A stretch of DNA of 64,000 nt from Suttonella indologenes (GTDB lineage Bacteria > Pseudomonadota > Gammaproteobacteria > Cardiobacteriales > Cardiobacteriaceae), in assembly GCF_900460215.1 (NCBI RefSeq), contig NZ_UHIA01000004.1, positions 93,501 through 157,500 on the forward strand, given 5' to 3'. The position numbers and the translations under genes are program-made. Below the pieces are notes generated by a model. It ran no database searches and was not told the DNA's origin. It saw only the letters and a list, made by a program, of their open reading frames with translations. The first letter of the stretch is position 1; each line of letters begins with the position of its first letter. Of the stretch, positions 51,843 to 61,022 are shown one piece after another.

Positions 51843-52058
51843 ATGGCACGTCGTAAAAGAATTTGTCGTTTCACCGCTGAAGGCGTGAAAGAAATCGATT
51901 ATAAAGATTTGGAAACATTAAAAGGCTATATTACCGAAACCGCTAAATTGGTTCCTGCCCGCGTAACTGGTACTAATGCCTTTTATCAACGTCAATTAGC
52001 CACTGCTGTCAAGCGTGCGCGTTTCTTGGCTTTATTACCTTATAGCGATCAACACTAA
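51843..52058 (+). CDS. rpsR: 30S ribosomal protein S18
   Basis: 71 residues; RRKRICRFTAEGVKEIDYKD and the C-terminal ATAVKRARFLALLPYSD match the family. It follows rpsF after nine bases: the replication-restart gene priB, present at this spot in E. coli, is absent. Confidence 0.97.
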   Translation: MARRKRICRFTAEGVKEIDYKDLETLKGYITETAKLVPARVTGTNAFYQRQLATAVKRARFLALLPYSDQH

Positions 52059-52069
52059 GGAGAATTCGC

Positions 52070-52519
52070 ATGGAAATTATCTTGTTAGACCGTGTGAACG
52101 GCTTAGGCGATTTGGGCGATAAAGTGGAAGTGAAATCAGGCTATGCACGTAATTTTCTGATTCCGAAAGGCAAAGCGACCGAAGCAAGTAAAACGAAAAT
52201 TGCAGAGTTTGAAGCGCGTCGTGCAGAGTTGGAAAAACAACAGGCAGAGCGTTTGGCGGCTTCCGAGCGCCGTGCGGAGCAATTAAATGGCAAAGTATTG
52301 ACCATTTTTGCGAAGTCGGGCAATGAGGGTAAATTATTCGGTTCGGTCGGTACGCAACATATTGCCGCTGCTGCCGAACAACAAGGTTTGGAATTATCCC
52401 GTCCTGAAATTTTAATGCCGCACGGTGCTATCCGTGAATTGGGCGAATATCCCATCGATTTGAAATTATACGGCGATATTCAATCACAAGTCTTAGTGCG
52501 CGTTGTTGAAGCAGAATAA
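52070..52519 (+). CDS. rplI: 50S ribosomal protein L9
   Basis: 149 residues as in E. coli: an N-terminal rRNA-binding domain (MEIILLDRVNGLGDLGDKVE, then GYARNFLIPKGKA), the long central helix and a C-terminal domain (SRPEILMPHGAIRELGEYPI). GGAG precedes the ATG. A strong terminator follows. Confidence 0.97.
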   Translation: MEIILLDRVNGLGDLGDKVEVKSGYARNFLIPKGKATEASKTKIAEFEARRAELEKQQAERLAASERRAEQLNGKVLTIFAKSGNEGKLFGSVGTQHIAAAAEQQGLELSRPEILMPHGAIRELGEYPIDLKLYGDIQSQVLVRVVEAE

Positions 52520-52543
52520 GCAGGTACCGCATATCGCTCAGCG

Positions 52544-52571
52544 AAGCCCCGTGTTTACGGGGCTTTTTTAT
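52544..52571 (+). terminator. Intrinsic terminator of the rpsF operon
   Basis: AAGCCCCGT/ACGGGGCTT (52544-52552/52557-52565), loop GTTT, then a run of T residues. Confidence 0.92.
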
Positions 52572-52610
52572 CGCTTGGCCGCGGTGTATGATAATTAATT
52601 TGGAGGCAGT

Positions 52611-52961
52611 ATGTCTGATGTAGAAATCTTTGATGCGGAAGTTGTTTTTACGCAAGCCGCAGCGGATAAAGTCGCCAGTTTGATGGCGGAAGAAGAGAAT
52701 GATGCGCTGAAATTGCGGGTCTATGTTACCGGCGGCGGTTGTTCGGGTTTTCAGTACGGTTTTATGTTTGATGAAGCGCCGCAAGAAGGCGATGCGGTTG
52801 CTGTCACAAATGGCGTTACCTTATTGATCGATTCTATTAGTTATCCCTATTTGACAGGAGCGGAAATCGATTACCGCGAGGATGTAAAAGGTGCGCAGTT
52901 TGTGATTCGCAATCCCAATGCGCAAAGTACTTGCGGCTGCGGTTCTTCTTTTACAGCCTAA
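52611..52961 (+). CDS. erpA: Iron-sulfur cluster insertion protein ErpA
   Basis: A-type carrier that delivers iron-sulfur clusters to client enzymes; 116 residues. The three ligand cysteines are in GGGCSGFQYG and near the end in STCGCGSSF. GGAGG precedes the ATG. Its last four bases overlap the convergent recO stop. Confidence 0.93.
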   Translation: MSDVEIFDAEVVFTQAAADKVASLMAEEENDALKLRVYVTGGGCSGFQYGFMFDEAPQEGDAVAVTNGVTLLIDSISYPYLTGAEIDYREDVKGAQFVIRNPNAQSTCGCGSSFTA

Positions 52962-53611
52962 GAGCGCAATAACTGCAATAGGGCATGGGCGGTCTGTTTG
53001 CTGCGCGGCGTATTGCCGTGATGTCTTAGTAAACTCTGCAAATAAGCGGTGAGCTGCGGATGTTCCAGCAGCAGATGCTCGGCTTCTAATGCACTGACCA
53101 GCTCGTGCGCAAAGCCTTGTTTGGCGGCTTGCAACAGCAGCCAGCCTTCTTGCGCATGAATTTGATAATAAGCGGCGTGTTGTTCGCGCTCGGGAATGAG
53201 GCCGAGTTCGCGGATGAGATACCATTCCAGTTGACGTAAATGGGCATGGTTCGGGTATTGCAAGCAGGTTTGGTAAAGTCGGTAGAGTTGCGCGTCCGTT
53301 TCGGGGGCGGCGTAAAGCAGGAGTAGTTCATTAACGTATGAAGCGCTGAGCCAGTTTTTGCCGGAGATGTTGTAGCTTTGTAAGATGTCGCTTTGCCATA
53401 ATTGGGCTAATTCGCTTTTTTGCTGTCCGCTGATGGCGAGTTCTCGAAACGGTGCAAAATTTTCTGTCTCGCGATGGGTTTTTTGTTTGCCAATACGGGC
53501 GATGCCGCGAATTTTTCCATGATTTAAGCTAAGTAAATCAATTAAATATTGGTTTTCTTTATAGGGGGTGCGTTTGAGGACAAAGGCGGGTTCGCGGTCA
53601 AAATGCAGCAT
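52958..53611 (-). CDS. recO: DNA repair protein RecO
   Basis: RecF-pathway mediator that helps load RecA onto SSB-coated DNA; 217 residues (E. coli 242). The N-terminal OB fold (AFVLKRTPYKENQYLIDLLS) and the helical core (SASYVNELLLLYAAPETD) are recognisable. The four-cysteine zinc site of some RecO proteins is absent, as in E. coli. Confidence 0.88.
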   Translation of the reverse strand: MLHFDREPAFVLKRTPYKENQYLIDLLSLNHGKIRGIARIGKQKTHRETENFAPFRELAISGQQKSELAQLWQSDILQSYNISGKNWLSASYVNELLLLYAAPETDAQLYRLYQTCLQYPNHAHLRQLEWYLIRELGLIPEREQHAAYYQIHAQEGWLLLQAAKQGFAHELVSALEAEHLLLEHPQLTAYLQSLLRHHGNTPRSKQTAHALLQLLRS

Positions 53612-53680
53612 CTGTAGAGAATTTAGTGTCGGGTTGTGTTATGATTTTTCGGTATTTTACCTGCGGGACGGCAGACTGTC

Positions 53681-54262
53681 ATGCTCTTGATGATTGATAA
53701 TTATGATTCCTTTACGTATAACTTGGTGCAGTATTTTGCAGAGCTGGGGCAGGACGTATTGGTTAAGCGTAATGATGAAACGACTGTTGCGGAAATAGAG
53801 GCTTTACAGCCGGATTATCTTGTGATTTCTCCGGGGCCTTGTACGCCGAAGGAAGCGGGTATTTCTAATGCGGTCATCCGGCATTTTGCAGGCAAAGTGC
53901 CTTTATTGGGCGTTTGTTTGGGGCATCAGTGTATGGCGGATGTCTTTGGCGGTCGGGTGAAAAGAGCAAAACAAGTGATGCATGGCAAAACTTCTTTGAT
54001 TCAACACAATAATAAAGGCGTGTTTAAAGATTTGCCGATGCCTTTGCAGGTAACGCGCTATCATTCTTTAGTTGTGGAAATGCCGCAGGATTTTGAATTG
54101 ACCGCTTGGTTTAATGATGCTGAGGAGCAGGTGGTTATGGGGATGCGTCATCGTCAATTGCCTCTTGAAGGCGTGCAATTTCATCCCGAGTCGTTTATGA
54201 GCGAGGCGGGATATCGGTTGTTGGCAAATTTTTTGCATGAAACAAGCGCTTTAAAAGGATAA
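53681..54262 (+). CDS. pabA: Glutamine amidotransferase, aminodeoxychorismate/anthranilate synthase component II
   Basis: Supplies ammonia from glutamine for aminodeoxychorismate (folate) or anthranilate (tryptophan) synthesis; many bacteria use one enzyme for both. 193 residues; catalytic triad Cys79 (GVCLGHQ), His168 and Glu170 (QFHPESF). The N-terminus MLLMIDNYDSFTYNLVQYF is typical. No partner pabB or trpE adjoins it, so PabA versus TrpG cannot be settled. pilB starts three bases after its stop. Confidence 0.85.
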   Translation: MLLMIDNYDSFTYNLVQYFAELGQDVLVKRNDETTVAEIEALQPDYLVISPGPCTPKEAGISNAVIRHFAGKVPLLGVCLGHQCMADVFGGRVKRAKQVMHGKTSLIQHNNKGVFKDLPMPLQVTRYHSLVVEMPQDFELTAWFNDAEEQVVMGMRHRQLPLEGVQFHPESFMSEAGYRLLANFLHETSALKG

Positions 54263-54265
54263 TGT

Positions 54266-55960
54266 ATGGATAATTATGATGCAATTGTTGCCTATATGGT
54301 GCAACATAAAATCGCAACTGCAGATCAGTTGCGTGAGGCGCGTAGTAGTGCGCAGAAAAAAAGAGCGAATTTTTTACAGCAATTGCTAAGCGACGGCTTG
54401 TTATCGCCGTCGCGTTTGTCAACCATCAATCGCGAAGTATTTAATTTGCCGCAAGTGGCGTTGCGTGAAATGGACATTCGTCGCGAATTGACGGCGCAGT
54501 TTAAAGAATCGGTAGTGCGCAAGCATTTGGCGTTGCCGATGTATGCCGCGGGCGGACGTTTATTTTTAGCGACCTTTGATCCCAGCAACCGCAATATGCT
54601 GGATGAATTTAAATATCAAGGCAACTATACCTCGGTTGAGCCGATTATCGCGAATGTTGATGCGATTGAGGCCTTGATAGAAGACCATTTCGCCGGCATG
54701 GGCGGAATGGATAATCTGTTTGAAGATGAATCTGCCGAAGAGAATTTAGATGCGATTGGTGAGGCATTGGGGTCTATTGCCGGTGCCGAGGAAGAAGCGC
54801 CGGTAGTGCGTTTTGTGAATGGCATGCTGCTTGATGCGATTCGTACCGGTGCTTCCGACTTGCATTTTGAGCCTTATGAAACCAGTTATCGCGTGCGTTT
54901 TCGCCGTGACGGCGTTTTGCAAGAAGTGGCGACGCCGCCACCGAATATTGCCAACCGTATTACTGCACGTCTGAAAGTGATGGCAGATTTGGATATCGCG
55001 GAAAAACGCGTACCGCAAGATGGGCGGATAAAGTTATATGTCTCTGAAACTAAAGCAATTGACTTTCGTGTGAACTCATTGCCGACCTTGTGGGGAGAAA
55101 AGGTTGTTCTGCGTATCTTGGATAGCTCGGCGGCGAAATTAAATATTGAAATTCTAGGCTTTGAGCCTGATCAAAAACGCTATTATTTAGATGCGATTTC
55201 AAAACCGCAGGGATTGGTCTTAGTAACAGGCCCTACGGGTTCGGGTAAAACGGTTTCCCTATATACCGGTCTGAATTTATTGAATAAACAGACAGTTAAT
55301 ATTTCCACTGCGGAAGACCCTGTGGAAATTAACTTGCCGGGCATTAATCAGGTAAACGTTAATCCTAAAACAGGTCTTGATTTTGCTGCGGCGCTCAAAG
55401 CTTTCCTGCGTCAAGATCCGGATATCATCATGGTGGGTGAGATTCGGGATATGAGTACTGCGGAAATTGCGGTCAAAGCGGCGCAAACAGGTCACTTGGT
55501 ATTATCTACTCTGCATACTAATGATGTGCCGCAAACGATTGCACGTTTGGTAAATATTGGTATCGAGCCGTATAACATTGCCGCGAGCGTGAACTTGATT
55601 ATGGCGCAGCGTTTGGCGCGTCGTCTGTGTAATCATTGCAAGGTGCGCGATCGCAAACATCACCATGAAGAATTATTGAGCCTTGGTTTTGCGGAAGAAG
55701 ATTTAGATGATCTGAAAATTTATGCACCGAAAGGCTGTGAACGTTGCAGTTATCAAGGCTATCGCGGACGGGCAGGTATCTACCAAGTCGTGCCGATTTC
55801 AGAAAGTCTCGGCGAATTGATTTTACAAAATGCTTCGGCGGTGGAAATCGCCGAGCAATGTCAAAAAGAAGGTTATCCCGATTTACGTCAATCGGCTTTG
55901 TTAAAAGTCAAACAAGGCATTACCAGTATTGAAGAAGTATTACGTGTTACCAGTGATTAA
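54266..55960 (+). CDS. pilB: Type IV pilus assembly ATPase PilB
   Basis: Cytoplasmic motor that drives pilus extension; 564 residues. N-terminal MshEN-type domain, then Walker A GPTGSGKT (322-329), the Asp/Walker B region (FLRQDPDIIMVGEIRD), His box (GHLVLSTLHTNDV), and a zinc site CNHC...CERC in the C-terminal part. Order pilB-pilC-pilD matches fimN/fimO/fimP of Dichelobacter and the Pseudomonas cluster. Confidence 0.95.
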   Translation: MDNYDAIVAYMVQHKIATADQLREARSSAQKKRANFLQQLLSDGLLSPSRLSTINREVFNLPQVALREMDIRRELTAQFKESVVRKHLALPMYAAGGRLFLATFDPSNRNMLDEFKYQGNYTSVEPIIANVDAIEALIEDHFAGMGGMDNLFEDESAEENLDAIGEALGSIAGAEEEAPVVRFVNGMLLDAIRTGASDLHFEPYETSYRVRFRRDGVLQEVATPPPNIANRITARLKVMADLDIAEKRVPQDGRIKLYVSETKAIDFRVNSLPTLWGEKVVLRILDSSAAKLNIEILGFEPDQKRYYLDAISKPQGLVLVTGPTGSGKTVSLYTGLNLLNKQTVNISTAEDPVEINLPGINQVNVNPKTGLDFAAALKAFLRQDPDIIMVGEIRDMSTAEIAVKAAQTGHLVLSTLHTNDVPQTIARLVNIGIEPYNIAASVNLIMAQRLARRLCNHCKVRDRKHHHEELLSLGFAEEDLDDLKIYAPKGCERCSYQGYRGRAGIYQVVPISESLGELILQNASAVEIAEQCQKEGYPDLRQSALLKVKQGITSIEEVLRVTSD

Positions 55961-55977
55961 GCATAAGGAGTTGCACA

Positions 55978-57201
55978 ATGGCTGCTGAAAAAAAAGAAAT
56001 GATTGCCTTCCAGTGGAAAGGTAAAAATAAGCAAGGTAAAGAAATTAGTGGGGAGATGGAGGCACCAAATGAGGCGGTGTTAAAAGCTTATTTAGCGCGT
56101 CAAGGTTTGGCTAGCGTGACGGTTAAAGTCAAACCTAAACCTCTGTTCGGCGAAAATAAAGGTAAAATTAAAAGTAAAGATATCGTATTTTTTACCCGAC
56201 AAATGGCAACCATGTTGCGTGCCGGTATGCCTGTGATGCGTTCCTTGCAATTAGTGGGCGAATCGATTGAGAAACCAAAACGTATGCAGGAAATGATTTT
56301 TGATATTCATGCCAGTATTGAAAATGGAGCGACTTTCGCCGAAGCATTGAAAAAATATCCTATTTATTTTGATGATTTATATACCAGTTTGGTAGCTGCG
56401 GGTGAAGAAGCAGGTATGCTTGAGCAAACCATGGATGATATTGCATTAAATTTAGAGAAATCTGAAGCAACGAAGAAAAAAGTGAAAAAAGCATTAACCT
56501 ATCCTGCGATTGTTATGGTATTTGCTATTGTAGTAACTGCTGTTCTAATGATTAAAGTAGTGCCAGTTTTTGCAAATTTTTTCGAGTCTAATGGTGCACA
56601 ACTTCCTGCTCCAACCCAGTTAGTTGTAAATATTTCTAATTTTATGCTTGATAAAGGTGTATTTTTGATTATTGCAATAGTCTTTTTTATTTCTAGCATT
56701 ATTTTTGTGAAAAAAAGAAATAAAGCTTTTGCAGATAAGTTGAATCGATTAGCTTTTAAATTACCAATGATTGGCGGTATTATTCGTTGTGGTGCTAATG
56801 CGCGTTTTGCACGTACAATGTCTACTTTATTTAATGCAGGGGTTTCTTTAATGAAAGGACTTGCTGCTACAGCACCTGCAACAGGAAATCCTATTTATGA
56901 GAATGCGATATATGATATTAGAGATGATGTGCAAAATGGTCAGCAAATGAGTTTTGCGATGAAAAATACCGGATTGTTTCCAGCAATTGCCGTACAAATG
57001 ACCGCGATTGGCGAAGAATCCGGTAATTTGGGAGAAATGCTAGGACGCGTTGGTTTATTTTATGAAGAAGAGTTGGATTGGCGGATTGATAATTTAACTC
57101 AAATGATTGAACCGATGATTATGGCTTTCCTAGCCATTGTCGTTGGCGGTTTGATGATTGCGATGTATATGCCAATATTTAGTATGGGTAGTATGTTCTA
57201 A
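55978..57201 (+). CDS. pilC: Type IV pilus inner-membrane platform protein PilC
   Basis: 407 residues with two T2SSF domains (KSKDIVFFTRQMATMLRAGM... and CGANARFARTMSTLFNAGV...) and three membrane segments. It couples PilB to the growing pilus. The middle of the gene (about 56520-56980) uses noticeably more A/T-rich codons than either end. Its final base is the first base of the pilD ATG. Confidence 0.95.
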   Translation: MAAEKKEMIAFQWKGKNKQGKEISGEMEAPNEAVLKAYLARQGLASVTVKVKPKPLFGENKGKIKSKDIVFFTRQMATMLRAGMPVMRSLQLVGESIEKPKRMQEMIFDIHASIENGATFAEALKKYPIYFDDLYTSLVAAGEEAGMLEQTMDDIALNLEKSEATKKKVKKALTYPAIVMVFAIVVTAVLMIKVVPVFANFFESNGAQLPAPTQLVVNISNFMLDKGVFLIIAIVFFISSIIFVKKRNKAFADKLNRLAFKLPMIGGIIRCGANARFARTMSTLFNAGVSLMKGLAATAPATGNPIYENAIYDIRDDVQNGQQMSFAMKNTGLFPAIAVQMTAIGEESGNLGEMLGRVGLFYEEELDWRIDNLTQMIEPMIMAFLAIVVGGLMIAMYMPIFSMGSMF

Positions 57202-58079
57202 TGATATTTATCGAAATCTTAGGAACGCCGTTAGGTATTTTTCTTGTTGCATTATTAGGCTTGTTGGTTGGCAGTTTTTTAAATGTCGTGATTTATCGTA
57301 TTCCTGTGATGATTGAACGCGAAGATAAATTGCTGGCTTGGGAAATTGTGCATGGAGAAGGAGAGCGGCATCCTGAGGTAGCAGAGGGGCGGTTTAATTT
57401 ATTGACGCCGCCTTCTCGTTGCCCCAATTGCGGTCATCAAATTCGCGCTTGGGAAAATATCCCTGTTGTCAGTTATCTTTTGCAGGGACGCAAATGTAAG
57501 GCTTGTCGGAGACCGATCAGTTCGCGTTATGCCATTGTTGAACTATTAAGCGCCTTTGCTAGTGCGGTGATTGCTTGGCGCATTCAAGCGCCTTTGCCTT
57601 TGCTTTTTGCTTTATTATTCACTTGGGCATTGATTGCGCTGATTTTTATTGACGCGGAAACCAGTCTTTTGCCTGACCGTATCACCTTGCCTTTAATGTG
57701 GCTGGGCATTTTTGCCGCTTGGTTGGGGACGGGACATAATCAAGGTTTGTTTATTTCGCTGAGCGATAGCGTTTTAGGCGCCATGTTGGGTTATTTGTCT
57801 TTATGGTCGGTTTATTGGCTGTTTAAATTACTGACCGGGCGAGAAGGCATGGGGTATGGCGATTTTAAATTACTTGCGGCTTTGCTGGCTTGGCAAGGCG
57901 TGATTATGTTGCCGATTATCCTGATGGTGTCATCGATTTGCGGGATTGTGTTTTTCATGATTAATAAAATCGGTTTTGGCAAGCCTGCACCTTTTGGGCC
58001 CTATTTGGCGGTAGCCGGTTGGCTTACTTTCTTGTTTGGCGGTCAAATTGCCGCATTTCTTAGTTTTTTGCCTAATTAA
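57201..58079 (+). CDS. pilD: Prepilin peptidase / N-methyltransferase PilD
   Basis: Cleaves and methylates type IV pilins and pseudopilins in the inner membrane; 292 residues. The cytoplasmic zinc domain has two CxxC pairs (CPNCGHQ, CKACRRP), and the two catalytic aspartates are in DAETSLLPDRITLP and GYGDFKLLAAL. Overlaps pilC and coaE by one base on each side. Confidence 0.95.
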   Translation: MIFIEILGTPLGIFLVALLGLLVGSFLNVVIYRIPVMIEREDKLLAWEIVHGEGERHPEVAEGRFNLLTPPSRCPNCGHQIRAWENIPVVSYLLQGRKCKACRRPISSRYAIVELLSAFASAVIAWRIQAPLPLLFALLFTWALIALIFIDAETSLLPDRITLPLMWLGIFAAWLGTGHNQGLFISLSDSVLGAMLGYLSLWSVYWLFKLLTGREGMGYGDFKLLAALLAWQGVIMLPIILMVSSICGIVFFMINKIGFGKPAPFGPYLAVAGWLTFLFGGQIAAFLSFLPN

Positions 58080-58681
58080 TGATTATTGGCCTTACCGGCG
58101 GCATAGCCAGCGGCAAAACGTTTTGTTCCGATTTTTTTCAGGCAAAAGGCGTTCCCTTGGTAGATGCTGATGTGATTGCGCGCGAAATTGTGCAAAAAGG
58201 CGAGCCTTTATTAGAACAATTGAAAGCTTTGCTCGGTAAAGAGGTTTTATTGTCGGATGGGCAATTGAATCGCGCTTGGTTGCGCCGGCAAATTTTTGCA
58301 GATGAATGTTTAAAAAAGCAAGTAAATGATTTAATGCATCCTCTGATTCGTGAGCGAGCGCAGCAGCAGTTGGCGGTTGCCGAATCTCAAGCGGCATGGA
58401 TAATGTATAGCGTACCGCTGTTATTTGAAAATGCCTTAGAAATGATATGTCATGCGGTTATCGTTGTCGATATCTTGCCTGATTTGCAAATTTCTCGCGG
58501 CGCGATGCGAGATGGTGTAACGGAAGCGGATATTCGCCGCATTATGACGGCGCAATTATCGCGTGAGCAAAGATTAAGCCGTGCCAATTTTGTGATTGAC
58601 AATAGCGGCTCGCGAGTGCAAACCCGTCTTCAGTGTGCGGATCTTTATCGACAAATTTATCAAAATTTCCTTACTGGTTGA
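58079..58681 (+). CDS. coaE: Dephospho-CoA kinase
   Basis: Last step of coenzyme A synthesis; 200 residues. P-loop GLTGGIASGKT at the N-terminus, then VDADVIAREIV and the lid region. It commonly follows pilD in gammaproteobacteria. Confidence 0.95.
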   Translation: MIIGLTGGIASGKTFCSDFFQAKGVPLVDADVIAREIVQKGEPLLEQLKALLGKEVLLSDGQLNRAWLRRQIFADECLKKQVNDLMHPLIRERAQQQLAVAESQAAWIMYSVPLLFENALEMICHAVIVVDILPDLQISRGAMRDGVTEADIRRIMTAQLSREQRLSRANFVIDNSGSRVQTRLQCADLYRQIYQNFLTG

Positions 58682-58685
58682 AACC

Positions 58686-58783
58686 CCTCCCTTTAGGGAG
58701 GATAATCAAATTGTAAGAGGTGTAACCTCTTACAATTCAGAGCAACACACAGAGCGACGCTTTATGTGTCGCTCTGTGTGTTG
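58686..58783 (+). other. Three consecutive perfect hairpins between coaE and mtnN
   Basis: In 98 bases: CCTCCC/GGGAGG with loop TTTA (58686-58701); a 12-bp stem AATTGTAAGAGG/CCTCTTACAATT with loop TGTAA (58709-58737); and a 16-bp stem at 58743-58758/58768-58783 with a nine-base loop. None is followed by a proper T tract. They could be a structured RNA, a processed 3' end or remnants of small palindromic elements. Confidence 0.75.
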
Positions 58784-58805
58784 AAACATCTTCTGTGAGT
58801 GTTTT

Positions 58806-59504
58806 ATGAGTCAAGTGATTGTGATTATTGCGGCGATGCAGCCTGAGTTGGCGTATTTGCAACATTCTTTGCAGGAAGGGCAAAGTCTGGAGCTACTGGG
58901 GCAGAAATGTTATCGCGGCAAATTGGCGGGGCGTGAGGTGGTATTGGCTTTATCCGGTATCGGTAAGGTAAATGCTGCTTTAACGACAGCCGCTTTGCTG
59001 ACGCATTTTCAGGTGCAGGCGGTGATTAATACCGGTAGTGCCGGCGGATTGGGCGCAGCCATTCGTATCGGCGATGTGGTAATTGGCAAAGAAACGGCGC
59101 ATCATGATGTTGATGTGAGCGCATTTGGCTATGTGCATGGGCAGGTGCCGCAATTGCCTGCGCGCTTTATTGCGGCAAGTGATTTACTCAATGCGGTAAC
59201 GCAGGCGGCAGGGGTTTTTGCCAGTACGGTACATGCGGGCTTAATTGTTTCAGGCGATCAATTTGTACATGGTGAAGTGCAGACAGCAGCGATTCGCGCG
59301 CATTTTCCCGATGTGGCGGCTTGTGAAATGGAGGCGGCGGCGATTGCGCAAGTCTGTCATCAAGCCGGCGTTCCTTTTGTGGTGATTCGAGCCATTTCGG
59401 ATCATGCCGATGAGCAGGCCGAGCAAAGTTTTGATGAGTTCATTGCTTTGGCGGGGCGGCAATCCGCGCAGATGGTCGAACGTTTATTAGCCTTGCTACC
59501 CTAA
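58806..59504 (+). CDS. mtnN: 5'-methylthioadenosine/S-adenosylhomocysteine nucleosidase
   Basis: Hydrolyses methylthioadenosine and S-adenosylhomocysteine, recycling SAM by-products. 232 residues. Motifs INTGSAGGLG, GDQFVHG and the catalytic region CEMEAAAIAQVC ... VIRAISDHAD are present. It starts 22 bases after the large hairpin. Confidence 0.94.
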   Translation: MSQVIVIIAAMQPELAYLQHSLQEGQSLELLGQKCYRGKLAGREVVLALSGIGKVNAALTTAALLTHFQVQAVINTGSAGGLGAAIRIGDVVIGKETAHHDVDVSAFGYVHGQVPQLPARFIAASDLLNAVTQAAGVFASTVHAGLIVSGDQFVHGEVQTAAIRAHFPDVAACEMEAAAIAQVCHQAGVPFVVIRAISDHADEQAEQSFDEFIALAGRQSAQMVERLLALLP

Positions 59505-59514
59505 CAAGAGGTCA

Positions 59515-59543
59515 TGCACAGGCATTTTGGGCTTTGTCATAAT
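59515..59543 (+). promoter_or_regulatory. Candidate promoter of phoH
   Basis: TGCACA (59515-59520), 17-base spacer, CATAAT (59538-59543). Four of six matches at -35 and five at -10. Confidence 0.4.
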
Positions 59544-59569
59544 AGCAGCAGTTTTTACTAGGGAAATCT

Positions 59570-60553
59570 ATGCAAGATAGTTTAGCCTTTCAGCTAGAAC
59601 CGCAAGATCAGCGGCGTTTGGCGGAATTATGCGGACAGATGCAGCAACATATCACGTTGATTGAAAGTCAATTGAAGGTGGAAATCGCTAATCGCGGACA
59701 TTTGTTTCAGATTAGCGGCGATGAGGGGCGCGTCCGCCAAGCGCGTTTTGTGATTGAGCAGCTGTATCAGAAAACAGGCGCGGACGTGCTTAATCAAGAC
59801 GATGTGCATTTGGCTTTGCGAGATGCAGGTGCAACCTTGGCGCACGATGTGCAATCTCATGGCGCCGGCAAAGATATTCGAATTGAAACCAAGCGCGGCA
59901 CGATTACCGGGCGCGGCGATAATCAGCGCCGCTATCTCAAACGAATTTTCGAGCATGCGGTGAATTTCGGCATCGGTCCGGCGGGAACCGGCAAAACCTA
60001 TTTGGCGGTAGCGGCGGCGGTGGCTTATTTGGCGGAAGACAAAGTCCGCAAAGTGATTTTAGTGCGTCCTGCGGTAGAGGCGGGGGAGCGCTTGGGATTT
60101 CTGCCGGGCGATATGACGCAAAAAGTCGATCCTTATTTGCGTCCTTTATACGATGCGCTGAATGATATGTTGGGTGCGGAGCGTGTCTTGAAGCTGATGG
60201 AGCGCGGTGTGATTGAAATCGCACCGCTGGCATTTATGCGCGGACGCACGCTGAATGACGCCTTTATTATTTTAGACGAGGCGCAAAATACGACTGTAGA
60301 GCAGATGAAAATGTTTCTAACCCGACAAGGTTTCGGTTCTACTTCCGTTATCACGGGTGACCCGACGCAAATGGATTTGCCGCGCGGCGTCACGAGCGGA
60401 TTGCGGCATGCGCAGCGCGTCTTAAGAGCGGTCGAGGGAATTTCTTTTACTCAGTTTGAAGCGACTGATGTGGTGCGCCATCCTTTGGTGCAGCGGATTA
60501 TCGAAGCCTATGAAAGCCATCAGCAGCAAGAAAGACAGATCGAGTATGAATAA
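59570..60553 (+). CDS. phoH: PhoH-like ATPase (YbeZ)
   Basis: 327 residues; Walker A GPAGTGKT at 136-143, Walker B FIILDEAQNTT, and the STSVITGDPTQMDLP block. YbeZ works with the endoribonuclease YbeY in rRNA and ribosome maturation; ybeY overlaps its end by eight bases, as is common. Confidence 0.93.
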   Translation: MQDSLAFQLEPQDQRRLAELCGQMQQHITLIESQLKVEIANRGHLFQISGDEGRVRQARFVIEQLYQKTGADVLNQDDVHLALRDAGATLAHDVQSHGAGKDIRIETKRGTITGRGDNQRRYLKRIFEHAVNFGIGPAGTGKTYLAVAAAVAYLAEDKVRKVILVRPAVEAGERLGFLPGDMTQKVDPYLRPLYDALNDMLGAERVLKLMERGVIEIAPLAFMRGRTLNDAFIILDEAQNTTVEQMKMFLTRQGFGSTSVITGDPTQMDLPRGVTSGLRHAQRVLRAVEGISFTQFEATDVVRHPLVQRIIEAYESHQQQERQIEYE

Positions 60554-61022
60554 GATGTTGCTGGATTATCAGATAGAAGACATACCGCAGGATTGGTCGT
60601 TTCCTGCACAGAACGATGTACAGCATTGGCTGGATAGCGCCCTGAAGACCTTGGCGATTGAGGAAGCCTTGGAGTTAACCTTGCGTTTGGTCGATAAGGT
60701 AGAGATGTCTGCTTTGAATCGCGATTATCGCGGCAAAGATTATCCGACTAATGTTCTGTCTTTCCCGATGGAATGGGAAGTACCGGAAAGCCCGCGTCTT
60801 TTAGGCGATATTGTGATTGCGGTAGAAGTCGTGAATGAAGAAGCGCAGCAGCAAAATAAAATGCCGCAGGCACATTGGGCGCATATGTGCATACACGGGC
60901 TTTTGCATCTTTTAGGTTATGACCATATCGAAGAGGCGGAAGCCGAAATCATGGAGAATGCCGAGCGGCAGGTTTTAGCGGCTTTGGGCTTTTCCGATCC
61001 TTACACAGAATTGGAGGACTAA
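60546..61022 (+). CDS. ybeY: Endoribonuclease YbeY
   Basis: Zinc-dependent single-strand RNase in 16S rRNA maturation and ribosome quality control; 158 residues. The metal site H-x3-H-x5-H is in HGLLHLLGYDH. Start at 60546 inside phoH, with an alternative ATG at 60555; no strong Shine-Dalgarno sequence, so coupling to phoH is likely. Stop overlaps the next ATG. Confidence 0.93.
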   Translation: MNKMLLDYQIEDIPQDWSFPAQNDVQHWLDSALKTLAIEEALELTLRLVDKVEMSALNRDYRGKDYPTNVLSFPMEWEVPESPRLLGDIVIAVEVVNEEAQQQNKMPQAHWAHMCIHGLLHLLGYDHIEEAEAEIMENAERQVLAALGFSDPYTELED

